Positions 1 through 40,568 of a DNA stretch of 64,000 bases are shown here, in pieces. The stretch covers positions 176,001 to 240,000 of the forward strand of contig JAXRKP010000450.1 in the NCBI GenBank assembly GCA_037039925.1, in the 5' to 3' direction. The stretch's first letter is position 1; the number at the start of each line of letters is the position of its first letter. The notes under the pieces are model-generated. The model made no database searches. It saw only the letters and a program-made list of their open reading frames with translations, and was not told the origin of the DNA. Both the position numbers and the translations under genes were made by a program. The stretch is from Doris montereyensis. Lineage: Eukaryota > Mollusca > Gastropoda > Nudibranchia > Dorididae.

Positions 1-115
1 TCTCTCTCTCTCTCTCTCTCTTCTTTGTCTGTCTGTCTCTCTTTCTCTCACACTACCTGTCTTTCTCTCTGTCTGTCTGTCCCCCGCTCTCTCTCTTCTC
101 TTCTCTCTCTCTCTG

Positions 116-205
<90 letters not shown>

Positions 206-325
206 ATCTCTCTCTCTACACACACTCTCACACTCATTCTCACCTCTCTCTGTCTCTCTCCATTCTCACCCACTCTCTCTCTCTCTCTCTCTCACTCTCT
301 CTCTCACTCTTTCTCTCTCCTCTCT

Positions 326-389
<64 letters not shown>

Positions 390-402
390 TCACTCACTCT
401 CT
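1..402. repeat. (TC)n microsatellite with variants
   Basis: Almost pure TC with interspersed TGTC, CACA and CACT variants, beginning at the window edge. Confidence 0.95.
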
Positions 403-607
403 AGCTAACACACAAACAGACGCGTGCATGCAGTAGGCCTACACGTTTTCAATGTACATCTTCCTCCTTGCAACCTCGTTCTTGCCGGTCATGTGCAAGG
501 AGTTAAGACTGTTTCCAGCTTGTAGATCTCTACGTAAGTGTGATCTGCTGCTATTGGCTGTGATTTTGATCTGCGTGTGATCGATAGCATCTGTCAGTCA
601 TTATCAG

Positions 608-757
608 GCTTGGCCGGTTGGCGGGCCCTGCGGTAAGTCTACTTCTTCTCTTTCGCTATTTCACATGTTATCTTTCGTCTTGCAGTTTCATTTTCATGCA
701 CCCTTAGATCATCGCATATTATAGTGGACGGGGTAGATTTCAATGAAACAAACAACC
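608..757 (+). repeat. ~140-bp interspersed repeat, copy 1
   Basis: Pattern: GGT-GGC-AGG start, a long T/C-rich middle, a cttaattcaccctgagatcac-like segment, a tatggtggacagggtaaatt-like segment and an end ttcaatgaaacaaac. This copy carries agtggacggggtagatttca and ends aatgaaacaaac. Around it (403-607 and 758-960) is unique-looking DNA with no feature seen. Confidence 0.7.
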
Positions 758-960
758 AAAGGCCTGGCCATGCTAGTATGTTTGCTTATTTTTAAGGTGT
801 CGCGTACTCGGCGAAATCGTGATTAGAATTTTATGAGTCCGTCATTTTTGTCTGTACGGTTACTACAAATCTCGAGCCATTGATTTGATGGGATGGTGGT
901 TAAAAAAAGAAAGAAGAAACAATTTGCATAAACTATACGAATTATACAAGGGAGAAGCAA

Positions 961-1351
<391 letters not shown>

Positions 1352-1720
1352 TAAAGGAGAAACTAGTGAAAAGACGGAATGCAGCGTAAGAATGTTATGA
1401 TCTGTGCATGATACACTTGCTGCCATGTTACTTTCTTGCAATGCAATCAAAGGCAGGGTTATGTGTATCTGTGCGTCTTCAACCATGTTAGCGGCGACCA
1501 ATCTAGCTAGTCGTAACAACACCCCATTCCTGGCCTAACACGCCGTCAATCAGCGCATTATGACTTCACTGACTCTCTTGGAGATACGACCAAGAATAAT
1601 GGCCTAAACTTTATTTAAGAGAAAGGAAGAAAGAATAAAAACCTTATAGAACAACTAAAAAAATATCAAAACGAAACGATACAAAAACAAACTTTTGACT
1701 CAAGCCCGTATCGTTACCGC

Positions 1721-1841
<121 letters not shown>

Positions 1842-1964
1842 CAACTGTCGACAGAGTGCCTGATAAGTGAGAGTGCACCTACATGTGATACAGAGATGGG
1901 GGAGTCATGGTGCTAATCAGACCTCAAGATAATAATAACAATATGATGAAACTGAAGGATAACA

Positions 1965-2064
1965 CAGACAGACAGACAGACATACAGCCAGCCAGAGACA
2001 GACAGGCAGATAGACAGACAGACAGACAGACGGACAGACAGAGACAGAGACAGAGAGAGCAATA
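1965..2064. repeat. (GACA)n microsatellite
   Basis: Imperfect GACA units with CAGA/GCCA variants. 2,065-2,426 shows nothing recognisable. Confidence 0.9.
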
Positions 2065-2426
2065 ACAGAGACGGAGACTTGAGTGATAAGAAGATAATGA
2101 GACAGACAGACAAACATAAACACACATAGAGAACTGTTAGAGGGAGTGAGTGGGACCTAGATAGAAGACAAGAAGGAAAACCCGAAAAGGAGGAGCTCTT
2201 TGAAGTAGATTATGTACACATCAACTTAAGACTATTTTGACGGGATAGAGTTAAACTTTCAGAATAGCATGAAGCGAACATGGGAGGAGAGTGACACTGG
2301 CGAACAGGAAACGTGAATGAGGTCCATGTACATGATAATTCTCTCACAAACTCTAACAGCAATGCCCTTGATAAAGGTCAGTCAGGAGATTACCTAGGGC
2401 TGGTCGTTGATGGCAGGGAACAAATC

Positions 2427-2536
<110 letters not shown>

Positions 2537-2816
2537 CTGTATTCTGTTTTTTGTTGGTCTTTACCGTCAGCCACGTCGTATGCCACCGATCTGAGCAGGT
2601 TTGCAGGTTCGAGTGTCAAAAAAAGTGTTGGTTTCTAGATCTAGCTCCTTGGACAGTACCAACCATAGCAAACCCCGTTGAGATGAATGGATGGATGACA
2701 TTGACATGTCGACCGCTGCTAGAGCCAGTAGCCCATCACCAGGGTGTTCCTGGTACGGGAGGGCTTTGATTGATCGATTTCACCAATCCGACACAGACTC
2801 GATGGTTCATAGGCAT

Positions 2817-2905
2817 AGACACACACACACACACACAAGCCAACACTCAACAACACACAACACACACACACACACACCTATATATATATATATACACACA
2901 CACGC
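2817..2905. repeat. (CA)n and (TA)n tracts
   Basis: Interrupted CA repeats with a short TA block. 2,906-3,340 holds only a G run at ~3,318-3,334. Confidence 0.9.
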
Positions 2906-3341
2906 ACGCAATCGTAAGTAGATGGTCGTGTAAAAGCCATGATGAAATCCAACACTCATCATAATGTGCGTGCATGTGTTTGTGTAGTGTAAGCGTGTAA
3001 TTGTTTCTGTTTTGTGTATGTGTGTGATATGCTATGGTACTGATGTGGCTGGGTGTTCCCATGTCATAATGTGTGGGTAGGGTGTGCTCGTGTCATGGGC
3101 GTTGGTCTTCTGGGGTGTCCTGGAATTTAAGAACGTCAGAACCAGTAATTGCCCGTATGATAATTTATGCTCATTATTGGTCTCAAATTGAACAAGTCTT
3201 TTTATTTTATTTTTTACCTCTCCATATGGATAATATTCATTTGTTCATTCGTCTATTTATTTAATATTGTACTCTCAAACTAAAGGTTTGTCGCCCTCGT
3301 TAGTTTGGGTTTGGGGTGGGGGGGGGGGGGGGGTGGGGTTA

Positions 3342-3475
3342 GCCGGTGTTGCTGGCAGGTCCTTTCATTTTTATTTACTTTTATATTTCATTAAAGTTCG
3401 CCTGACTGGTTTTTCTTAATTCACCCTGATATCACTGCATATGGTGGACAAGGGGGAATTTCAATGAAACAAACT
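3342..3475 (+). repeat. ~140-bp interspersed repeat, copy 2
   Basis: Has ttcttaattcaccctgatat, atatggtggacaaggggga and the terminal tttcaatgaaacaaac shared with the other copies. Confidence 0.75.
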
Positions 3476-3779
3476 TTCATTAGTTCGGCAATATTATATA
3501 GTTTCAGACAGGTGCCAACAACGTCAGTGCCATGGGGTTTTTTTTATTGTCGTATTTTAGTAGCATCGTTTCCACTCCCATTTCGGTGTCGGCTGTTTTT
3601 GTCTTCTTTTGAGAAGTGTGTAGATAACACTGGGGCCTACGTCTTGTCCCCAGCCCTTGAGGCGCCTACGCGACACACAACTGAACTCTGCGCCCGAAGC
3701 ATTCTAGATCTAGGTGGGTTGTGATGACACGTTTCGCGTTGACAAATAATGTAGATATATCTATGCGTAATGTGTAGAT

Positions 3780-3781
<2 letters not shown>

Positions 3782-3812
<31 letters not shown>

Positions 3813-4140
3813 ACGTCTATCCTTCCTCACAAGCCGCAATGTGGAAGGGTGTGTGTGTGTGTGTGGGGGGGGGTGTGTTACGGTTCGTGGTGAGTTACTC
3901 CCTAATAGGGAAAGGTATGCGTGGAATGACACGGATTTCAAAATGTAACTCTTAATTGTCACGGCCCCATGGCCCTGCACTGCCCTTCCTCCCTTGCTGA
4001 CAAGAGTATCCATCAGCCCCACACGTCTCTCCCCCCCTCACTCCCCCCCCCCCCCTCACTCCCCTCCTCCCTCCTCCCCCTCACTCCCCTCCTCCCCTCC
4101 TCCCCCTCACTCCCCTCTCCCCTCCTCCCCCCCCCCCATC
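3782..4140. repeat. (GT)n tracts and a C/T-rich (CCCCTCACTCCCCTCCTC) array
   Basis: GT runs at 3,782-3,810 and 3,848-3,879; then 4,028-4,138 is an imperfect CCCCTCACTCCCCTCCTC array with C runs. Confidence 0.9.
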
Positions 4141-4420
4141 TACATCCGCGTGTTCTCATTTTCCACGTCTAGTGAATATTGTTGTCACATACTAGATTTT
4201 AGATCTGCGTCTTCTCTTTAACCTGCAACATTTACTTTACCTGATGTTGACATAGATCTGCATATTGTTGTTTAAAATAAAAAGTTGAACAAAGCCTGGT
4301 TGTATCGATTAAGCGTATTTGCGGGTGCAACGCGTTTGACGTCTAGCGGGTGCTGCCTTTTGGTCCTTCTTTTCTATCATTAATTGTCTATCCCTCACCG
4401 TTCAGTTTGGAGTTACCATA

Positions 4421-4424
4421 TGAC

Positions 4425-4496
<72 letters not shown>

Positions 4497-4564
4497 TTAT
4501 TTGTCTATCCCTCACCGTTCAGATTGGGGTTACCATAAGACAACAACAATAATAATAATAATAA

Positions 4565-4621
<57 letters not shown>

Positions 4622-4635
4622 TGATGATGATGATG

Positions 4636-4670
<35 letters not shown>

Positions 4671-4672
4671 GC
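4421..4672. repeat. Duplicated unit with (AAT)n arrays
   Basis: The segment tgtctatccctcaccgttca occurs twice (~4,386 and ~4,501), each followed by an (AAT)n array, so flank and microsatellite were duplicated together. Confidence 0.9.
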
Positions 4673-4792
4673 TAATAAAATAACTTGGTGAACCGAGTAA
4701 ATTGCCTTTCTTTGTGTCTCTCTGTTTGTCTGTCTGTTTGTCTGTCTGACTCCCTCTCTCTCCCTCTCTCCCTCCCTGTCTGTCAAACGTTC

Positions 4793-5110
4793 GGGGGACT
4801 CAGTAGTCGAGAGGGAAAGTGTCAAGTCTCTCAGCCCAAAGGTCGTGGGTCCAAGCTCCGCCAACGGGTGAAAATGTTTCTCGAGTAATGTCGAGTACAA
4901 TATCCTCCCTCCCCTCCCCGTAGGTGGCGACACCTAGTCCTGTCGGAGACGGACGATAACACGGAGGTCCCGTATGCAGATCACAATATTCTGTGCACGT
5001 TAACGATCCCTTGACTTTTGTTTACAGGACAGTCCGTGCCAAATTAAAAATCCTACCCAAACCCCTGAGATATCCATAGTTGTGGATGTGGATCAAATCA
5101 AATCAAATAC
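4793..5110 (+). mobile_element. tRNA-derived SINE, family 2, copy 1
   Basis: The A-box-like tcagtagtcgagagggaaag is followed by a B-box-like gtgggtccaagctcc. The body contains ggtggcgacacctagtcctg and gcagatcacaatattctgtg. The 3' tail is an iterated caaat/caaatcaaat. Two more copies lie at 17,496 and 49,914. Confidence 0.75.
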
Positions 5111-5504
5111 AAGTGTCATCTCAGTCCGTTTACCGCTATCTCTTTGTCTCCCTGTCTCTGTCAGGTCATAACATCATTGCTACGAATTTCTTGCGAGTCT
5201 TCCAGTTCAATACCGACGCCATACCTCTACATAAGGTTAAAATACTATCGTTGTGGAACTGACTCGGTTCTCACGCCAAATGCCTCCGCCCATTCATCAA
5301 TTCATTCATTCATTCATTCACGAAATCCGGGATCGTGGGTACATCTCAACGTGTAGCTTATTAAGTTATTGAGAAAACCTCCGTGTCTTTGGAAGGAATG
5401 TGAGGATATTTTATGTCCCCTGAGCCTGACCCTCTTTCTTTGGGTCTCCCTCCCAATGTGTGAGAAAGTTAAAACTTGATAGTGGTCATATTGTTATCAT
5501 TATG

Positions 5505-5574
<70 letters not shown>

Positions 5575-5656
5575 TATTATTATTATTATTATATTATTAT
5601 TATTATTATTATTATTATATTATATTATATTATTATTATTATTATTATTATTATCA

Positions 5657-5696
<40 letters not shown>

Positions 5697-5745
5697 CATC
5701 ATCATCATCATCATCATTATTATCATTGTTATTATTATGATGATA
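5505..5745. repeat. (TTA)n array with TTATA and TCA interruptions
   Basis: About 240 bp of TTA repeats, periodically shortened to TATTATA and shading into (TCA)n. Confidence 0.95.
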
Positions 5746-5942
5746 GAGACCCTGTGGTAGTGGGTTAAAGGAAACTAAAGCAACTTGTATGTTGTACAAG
5801 TGTTGTAGTATTTTCAGAGTGTGTTTTTGTGTGTGTGCGTGTGTTAGTTTTTAAGTGTTGTAGAAACATTTAATCAATAAGGAAAATGCTCAGGCCTTTT
5901 GGTATCATGAACTCAGATTTGGACATTCCTTTCTTCTTCACT

Positions 5943-6074
5943 GTCAGTTGAGCAGTTACCTATTGGTAGCTCCTACTTCTTTCCTGGCATTCTTTTACAT
6001 GTCATTCATCTTGGTGATCCTTAATTCACCCTGCCGTTGCCACATATGGTGGACAGGGTAAATTTCAATGAAAC
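5943..6074 (+). repeat. ~140-bp interspersed repeat, copy 3
   Basis: Shares ttaattcaccctgccgttgc, catatggtggacagggtaaa and tttcaatgaaac. It ends ~130 bp before afadin exon a. Confidence 0.78.
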
Positions 6075-6205
6075 TCTTAAACTCTTATTTTCATCTCTTT
6101 TTTGTTTTTGTTCTTATTCGTTTTGCTTGAATGCTGTCTTTTGTGTTTATCTACTTTTGATTTTATTGTATCTAATTTTTCTGTTCCTCTGTTTTTCTTC
6201 TTCAG

Positions 6206-33144
<26,939 letters not shown>

Positions 33145-34855
33145 AGGAATGTGAATTAGGAGACGAATACAGTCATAGTTGATTTGTTCAACATTCTTGA
33201 GACTTCTCACTTCTATTGATTCAGAGATGTGGCGCTGTCAGATTTCACTGAGAATGAGAATTCGCTGTTACTTTGAAATAGCAGCTGCCCAAGGGCATCT
33301 GAATAGAGACACATGCATGCCAAACATTCACAGTTGGATGCTTGAATTGAGGTGGCAGTGTTTTAGTCTTATTGACATGGACAAGAGTAGACTGATGAAT
33401 GATGATAATGATAATAGAACAAATAGGTTTTGAAATTTGTCTGTCTTATTTATAATTGCCCCTTGTTTGTATGTATATTGCCACCTGTTATAACTTAATT
33501 TTATTGATTATTCCCTTGGTTGTGTATTCAAAGAAGAAAGAAAAAAATTCTTTTTAATGAGGTTGTTGCCCATGGTAGGGTCTTCAGGGTGGGTTTTTGC
33601 CAAATATTCTCAAATAATATAATTTCATAACGTGCAAAAGAAGAAATGATTTTTAAAGAACATTTTTGTACCCTCTTATTTACACATGTATTACGTCATA
33701 CAGGATCCACTTTTATATTTCAGAAGGATAATTAGAACCAGAAACACTGTCTGAACAGGGAAATTACATTATTGTGCCAAATTTTCCATTAGAAACACAT
33801 GTTATTGTGAAAGGCAAATCTAGAAATCTTCATTGTATAGCCGAAAACCATTATTTTTCTTATTATTCTTGTGAGTTTTTAAGTTTTATTATGATCATTA
33901 TAATTATTGTTGGTTGTTATTACTACTATTATCATTGTTTTTATTTTTATTATTTCTATAAAGATATAAAGAGCATTTATTTATATATACACACACTCTT
34001 TATTTTAAAAACAAAAGCAGGTTGTGACTTATCTATTCTGTGTATAAATTTTCATAATGCTTTAGTACAGTGTAAGCCATGAGTATGGGCTGCTTGCTTC
34101 ATTCTCTTTGATTCTTTCTTTCTGCTTTTTGCATTTTTGAAACATTTTATGCTTGACCTTTGGCACGTATTTTACCTGCCAAAGTAGTCTTATGACCCTT
34201 CCTTGGGCAGCTTAGTGTCCAGTCATGACTCTACCATTACATACAGCATACACTGTCAATTTCATGAAGTCAGCGGGCATTGTAAATAGCAATACATATG
34301 GTTTAATCATGAACTCATTGTCCTGTGTCAAATAGGAAGTGAGCATTGTACATTAAAATTGATATGGTTTGAAAGTACGGCGTGTGAGGTGGAAAGATGT
34401 TTGTAATGGCTGAAGGGAGCATTGCCTAAATGAGGAGAAAAGAACAACAGTGAACGCTTTTATAATATTGAATGAAAACCTTTAAATGGAACAAAACAAG
34501 TAGAAAACTGTTCAACTGTGGTAATGTTTTTCTCTGTAATGTTTAGCTTGTCCATATGATCACTTCCTCAGTCAAAATTTCCTATTAGCAAAGGCGTCGT
34601 GCTCAAGGTCAGAACAAACATAAGAGAAGTTCCAGCAGAACACTTTAGTTGACTGTCGCTCAAAATGCTGTAGATGCTGTTTTTAAAAAAAAACAGCAAA
34701 AAAACCAACCTTATCTGTGTGGAAGTTTGCCACATGATGGATAGAATTAGGTTTGGATAAGGTTTGTCTGCCAATGGGTTTTTCAGCTTTGTTGATAGTT
34801 GCTCCATGGATGAATACATTCCCAGTAATCCTATGCATACATTTATGTATATATA

Positions 34856-34893
<38 letters not shown>

Positions 34894-36955
34894 TAACTCA
34901 TCCAAACTTAGTCTTGACATGGAGTTTGTTATCTTCCATTTGTGCCTACTTGACCAATACTCTTGTATGGTCTTGTGTAACTGATATACAGCATATCTAT
35001 CTGGCAAAAAAACTAACCCAGCCCAACTATCAGTCAATACCTAGGTGTCTGTTAGTTTGTATTATATTTTGATCTAGTTACAGTGCAAGACAAATAATTA
35101 AAATCCCAAGATGGCTATTAGATGCAGTCTACAGTCTTTTCGGTTTATTGAGGCTTTTCTTTTTACATATTTAACTATGAAAGCATGAAATTTCAGTAAA
35201 AAAAACTTAATGTTACTTTCAAAGTCACCCTTATGTCGAAATTTTGGCGACAGTTTCTTGTTATTAATGTTATACCCTTTTTGCCATTCCATGACGTACG
35301 TCTTGAGCAAATCTCTTCGTGAGTGAGAGGATTCAAGTACTTGCTCTTAATTGATGGGGGTATGCACGACTGAAAAATGTCAACAAGACTAAACATGAAG
35401 ATATTAACATCCGTGAATGTCTTCCCATGGAAAATAGATGCTAGACGTGCGTCCAGCTTTCTTCAAATATCTGTGGGGTTGTAAAGAAAATTGGTATGAT
35501 ACAAGCTGCTTCCATGCAGTGGTTTCCTTATTCCAATCGTTTTCTCTCTCCTGTTTCTGTCCCTTTACTTTCATTACTTTCAAATCATTTTTCTCTCTCT
35601 CCTGTCTCTGTCATTTTACTTTGAAATCATTTTCTCTGTCTCCTGTATCTGTCCCTTTACTTTCACATTTTTCTCTCTCTCATGTGATTTCAAGGACAGA
35701 AAGGAGAAATAATTTTCGGTAAACAAATATTAATTTGACCATGCTAACAAAAATATTCTGTTCCTGGATGAAGGTTGCTGGCAATTTGTTTCCTTTGCGT
35801 GAAAGAAGAATATTTATATGCTTTCTGGAGACTGGTGCGCATCCCGATTGTCATATATATCTTATGGTGATAAAAAAGAATAACATATATTTAAAAAGAA
35901 AAAAAAGACGGTCCGTGTTGACATTTATATTCTATTAAAAAATATCCCAGATGCAATTCTATATTGTCATATGTATAAATTCGTTTTATATTACTGTATG
36001 AATTTTATATGCTCAGTTTTCCTGTCCACAAGAAGCATGGTATTTGAAATGGCAATTTGACATGAGGCGACTTCCTTCTTTTATTTTGATACTATTTTTT
36101 TGCTTGTTGCCTGACATTGTTTGCTCTGTACCACACACACACACCCACTGCTGACCCAAGACAACTTTCTTTGATATTAGCTTTGTAAAAACTTAGCCCT
36201 CCCCTTGTTAGCTGTTTTCTCTCATGTTATTCCATACCACTACTATTATGTTTGTTACCCTCATCCAGATATCATGCATATGTTCATTGCAGTCATGTCA
36301 TCCGTGTTCCAGCGCTCTTGGGTGTCTTGTAGGGTTGTGAGTGCAGAGAGGAGGAAAGGAAAAAGATAAAGGAAAGGAAGGAACGGTGGGGAGAGGAAGA
36401 GAAATAACTGAAAATGAAAAAGAACGGTTTTGCAGTATTGTATTATATAATAAATTTATATTCAAATTATATTGCGATCGCCTAGCCCTTTGATTGTAGG
36501 TTATGCATAATGATTTTTAAAAATAACAAGTTATTGCCTGCAGAAGAGTAGCACGCCGAACAATTTATTCACGACACACGACACGATCGTCTTCTTTATT
36601 ATTTTCCCATATTCATTTATCATTCGCACCATGTAATACGCTAATAACATTTTTTGTACTATTGTTATTATCATTATTACTGTTATTTTATTACTATTAT
36701 TATTAATATTATTACTATTATTTTCATCAAAACAATGAATCTAGGCTTCGTGTATTATAACACTTTCATCCTAGATACTATAATATACATATACATATAT
36801 ATATATTCATCATCCAATCACTTCATTTATCACAATGCAGTATGCTTTCTTCTGTATTAGAACAAAACCTCTTCCGTAACTTCCATAAAGATCATGAACT
36901 TGAAAAAGTTGTACTTAAAAGTCATCTGTAATAAAAGCATTCAGTACAAGAAGCT
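33145..36955 (+). other. AFDN: Afadin 3' UTR (inferred)
   Basis: About 3.8 kb without a recognisable exon between the stop codon and the best poly(A) site. It is AT-rich, with a short (TTA)n at 34,857-34,892. Two matches to the Pumilio element TGTANATA are present (34,281-34,288 and 34,846-34,853). The extent is inferred only from the poly(A) signal. Confidence 0.55.
34857..34892. repeat. (TTA)n in the 3' UTR
   Basis: About 12 uninterrupted TTA units. Confidence 0.95.
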
Positions 36956-36990
36956 GGTTGTTGTTGAGACTTTGTTTATTTGTTTTTTGG
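36930..36990 (+). promoter_or_regulatory. Candidate afadin poly(A) signal with GU-rich downstream element
   Basis: AATAAA at 36,930-36,935 is followed after ~15-20 bp by a strongly G/T-rich stretch (36,957-37,005). This is the canonical arrangement for cleavage and polyadenylation. Another AATAAA at 36,449 lacks an obvious GU-rich partner. Confidence 0.55.
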
Positions 36991-37121
36991 GTTTGTTTTT
37001 GTGTAACATTAAATCCATCTGCCGATGATGTATTTCTTTTTCTCCCTGTCTTTGTTTCTATTTCTTTTCATTTGTTAATGATTGTATACTTTGGGTTAGA
37101 AAGACTGCTTTGAATGCGTGG

Positions 37122-37264
37122 GCGATTGACAGGTGGTACTGGTAGGCTCTACTTCTTACCTTTCTCTCTTTCACCTTTGCTTCTCCTTCATCTTGCTGTT
37201 TCCTCTTAATTCACCTTGAGATCACCGCATATTGTGGATGGGTCAACTTGATTTAATTAAACAA
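37122..37264 (+). repeat. ~140-bp interspersed repeat, copy 8
   Basis: Shares gacaggtggtactggtaggc, catcttgctgtttcctctta and attcaccttgagatcaccgc. It lies just downstream of the afadin poly(A) region and just before a (GA)n tract. Confidence 0.75.
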
Positions 37265-37337
37265 AGGCTTTGAGTGCATGTGATTGTGTTTGTAGTGTGT
37301 GTTTCTTTGGATGGTATAGACATAGGTTTAGGCAAGG

Positions 37338-37339
<2 letters not shown>

Positions 37340-37433
<94 letters not shown>

Positions 37434-37545
37434 AGGGAGGGAGGGAGGGAGGGGGAGGGAGGGAGGGAGGGAGGGAGGGAGGGAGAGAGGGAGGGAGGGA
37501 GGAGGGGGAAGGGAGAGGGAGTGAGAGAGAGAGAGAGAGACAGAC
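37340..37545. repeat. (GA)n-(GGGA)n compound microsatellite
   Basis: GA for ~88 bp, then GGGA/GGGAGGGA to ~37,510, then GA again. Confidence 0.95.
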
Positions 37546-37734
37546 ACAAACACAGACACACAGAGAGAGGACAGCTTTTATTTCAAAATGGCTTTGACAC
37601 CAATTATGGCAACATGTCCTCGCAATTCTCAACTCCTCTTTCTCCCTCTACTTATACATGGGTTATTGTAACCAAGGCGAATGTGTGTTGTCATGCCTAC
37701 CTACTTATCTTCTGCATAGTACTACAGTATAAGC

Positions 37735-39110
37735 CTTTTCACATGCAGTCTGTCTATATTGTATTATCTGGCTATTCTATTGTCAGTCATTCTGTTTACA
37801 TGCCCTAACCATCTCAATTGATTTGTTTCTATCTTAGTTTTTATCATATTTTATGCCATCTGATTTAGTTTGATCTCTTATTGTTGTGTTTCTGATTTTG
37901 TCTCTTAGTTTTCCCTACTACTCTTCTTAGATATTTCATTTCAGCTGCCTGTACTCTACTATATTCTCTTCTGTTTAAGGTCCAGGTTTCGCTGCCATAG
38001 GGGAGAGTAGGACAATAAACTATTGTATACTGCCATTTTGGTTTTTGTTGACAATTCTTGCTTACCTACAAATGCCTTTCCTAGATGGTTATATATTGCA
38101 CTTGCCTTTTGGATTCTCTGGCTGATTTCTTCTCTTGGTTTTCCCTCTGAGTTAATCATTACTCCTAGGTTACTGTAGCTGTGAGTGTAAACTTGTTCTA
38201 AATTCTCCCTGCCCAATTTAAGATTTTGTGATTTACCTTCCTTAGTTACTAGCATTGTTTGGTTTTCTTTGCATTTACTCTCATTCCTCTTTTATTTAGT
38301 TCATTGTTAATGATGTTGATATTCGACTGAAGGTCACTTTCTGATTTTCCAAACAGAACTAAATCATCGGCAAATGAAGAAAGCATTGATACATTTACTG
38401 GTGTGAGCTTCCATAAACCTACATTCATTTCTGAGGATGCCTTTGCGACTGACTCCATAAATGTGATAAACAAAAGAGGACTTAGGATGCAACCCTGTCT
38501 TACTCCTATATGTACATCAAATTCTGCAGATGTTTCCAGCTACTCTCACTGCACATGTTGGTTTATTGTAAAAACTTTTAGTCGTCCCTCTTCACAGTGT
38601 CAAATGCCTTTTCTAAGTCAATAAAACACAGATGCAAGTCAATGCTTCTCTCAAGGAATTTTTCTATTATTTGTCTAATTGTAAATATGTGGTCTTGTAC
38701 ACTCTTCTTCCTGGTCTAAATCCACTCTGATGCTCTTCAATCTGATCCTCTACTTTTTTCCTTAGTCTCATTTCCAGTATCCTGGCATATACTTTTTCTG
38801 GAACACTAAGTAGTGACACCCCTCTATAGTTTGAGCATTTCATAGTTGATCCTTTCTTATGTATTGGTACTACCGTTCCCTTTTTCCAGTCGTCTGGCAG
38901 CTGTTTGGAGTTCCATGCTTGTTGGCATATTTTGCATGTAGTAGTTTGTCAGCCTCTCTCCCTTGGCTTTTAATCATTTCTGGATAAACTTGATCTGCTC
39001 CTGGGGCTTTTCCTAATTTCGCTTTTCTCATAGCTGTTTGGATTTCTTCCATTGATATATCTACATCTTCAGCTGTCTCCTCTGGATTACTTGTTACTCT
39101 TACTAATTGA
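37735..39110 (-). pseudogene. Non-LTR retrotransposon reverse transcriptase fragment, copy A
   Basis: On the minus strand, decayed reading frames give the RT N-terminal block (EEIQTAMRKAKLGKAPGADQ, VYPEMIKSQGREADKL) near 39,050-38,870. Near 38,473-38,249 is the catalytic block SMLSSFADDLVLFGKSESDL, whose ADD carries the active-site aspartates. A C-terminal block YSNLGVMINSEGKPREEISQ and KASAIYNHLGKAF lies near 38,255-37,959. Order and motifs fit a jockey/CR1/RTE-type element, but the clade cannot be assigned. Frames are broken by stops and indels. Confidence 0.85.
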
Positions 39111-39133
39111 TCTTTACTCCGTGTTTCATACTA

Positions 39134-39310
39134 TTAGCCTTTAGTCATTCGAAACCAGCTTGCAAGGCAGGAGGTTGTTATTTTATGTCAGGGTTAACTC
39201 CCTTAGCCTTTGGTCAACCAAGATCGGCCTGCAAGGCAGCTGGTTGTTTTCTTGCAGGATTAACTCCCTTAGCTTTTGGTCAGTCAAGACCCACCTGCAA
39301 GACATCAGGA
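39134..39310. repeat. ~67-bp tandem repeat, three units
   Basis: Three units begin ttagcctttagtcattcgaa, ttagcctttggtcaaccaag and ttagcttttggtcagtcaag, each followed by a ctgcaaggcagctgg-like segment, with spacings of 69 and 66 bp. Confidence 0.85.
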
Positions 39311-39364
39311 GACTCGTGGAGGGCGAGATCATCTACTCCCCGTACAGGTGCTTACCTGTCCACT

Positions 39365-39443
39365 GCCTGGATAATAATAGTACTAATAATAGTAATAATA
39401 ATAGTAATAATAATTAATAGTAATTATAATGATAATAAAAATA

Positions 39444-39513
<70 letters not shown>

Positions 39514-39560
39514 TAAATAATAATTGAAATAATAATAATAATGATAACAATATAATAAAT
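39365..39560. repeat. (AAT)n array
   Basis: AAT with TAG and ATA variants. 39,561-40,560 shows no recognisable feature. Confidence 0.93.
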
Positions 39561-40568
39561 CTTCCCTTTCTTGATTCTTCTCCTCTCTACTCGATTACTT
39601 GCCCCATCTTTTCCTCCTGCTGTCTGTTTTTCACTTTTTCTTTTGGCATCACACTGTGATGATGATGTATAAATGTGTAGATATTCATCGTTTGTTGCAT
39701 GTTTGTTCTGTTTCTAAATTGTGTTGGTGTCAAAGCTATTTTAGGATAAACATAGCGAGAGGTGACTTAGTATGTTTGGATGTCCCCTTAGTTGCAGAGA
39801 ACAGAGGGACATCTAGATGTCTGCGTAATCTTCTTTAAAAAAACGGCTTGCTGTTCTATAAATAGATTTATTATCCAGTTTCCAAGAATGCGACGTGTAG
39901 TTCAAAATATCCTCTCCTTACGTGTGGCTATTGTGGATAGTGATGGCGAGTGAATTTTGACACGATTTCTACTCGGAGTGGTGGGTACGATTAACAATTA
40001 TCATCGTTTTATCATTATTTCATAACTATTTTGTTTTAAATAGCACATCGAATGCCCAAGAGATTGATATAATAGGCTACCTACCTAGCTAGACCAGAGG
40101 AAATCACGGTTAAATATATTAGAACTGGATGATTTAATCTAGACGGATTGTGTAGTTTGTGGATGCTGTCTTCATCAGATACTGTTGTCTAGATCTAATT
40201 AAAATTTAATTTCATCGATTGTATTATTATATTATAATTATAAAGGTATGTAATACACACTCAAGATTATTTACTTTCTATATCTTCATCATGATTTCAC
40301 GATAAAGATCGAAATTAATACCGTGCCATGCCTCCCCTGCCTAAATTGTTCTTTTTTAAAGTTTATAATACTTTTGATAGCGCACAACTTTACGCTTGCC
40401 ATCCATAACAAAAATCTTCGATTTTTGCCATTCTGTTGTCATAAAATACTTATAGTATTGATAAAACCAAATCAAATTATTTCATATTGAAAAGACTAAT
40501 AGTAATATCGTTTATCAACCGGCTGAGATGAATAGAGACATTGGTGTAGTGTAAGAGATTCATAAGAA

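Noticed and set aside
25..408. Open frames encoding Ser-Leu, Arg-Glu or Tyr-Ile runs in dinucleotide repeats (also 863-1,522, 10,335-10,739, 21,498-21,923, 37,243-37,632, 47,008-47,237)
   Set aside because: Repeats of period 2 cannot contain stops in these frames; there is no start context, splice signal or non-repeat sequence beyond the tract.
3464..3724. 86-codon frame upstream of the first afadin exon
   Set aside because: It begins inside the interspersed repeat tail, has no afadin similarity and no supporting splice sites.
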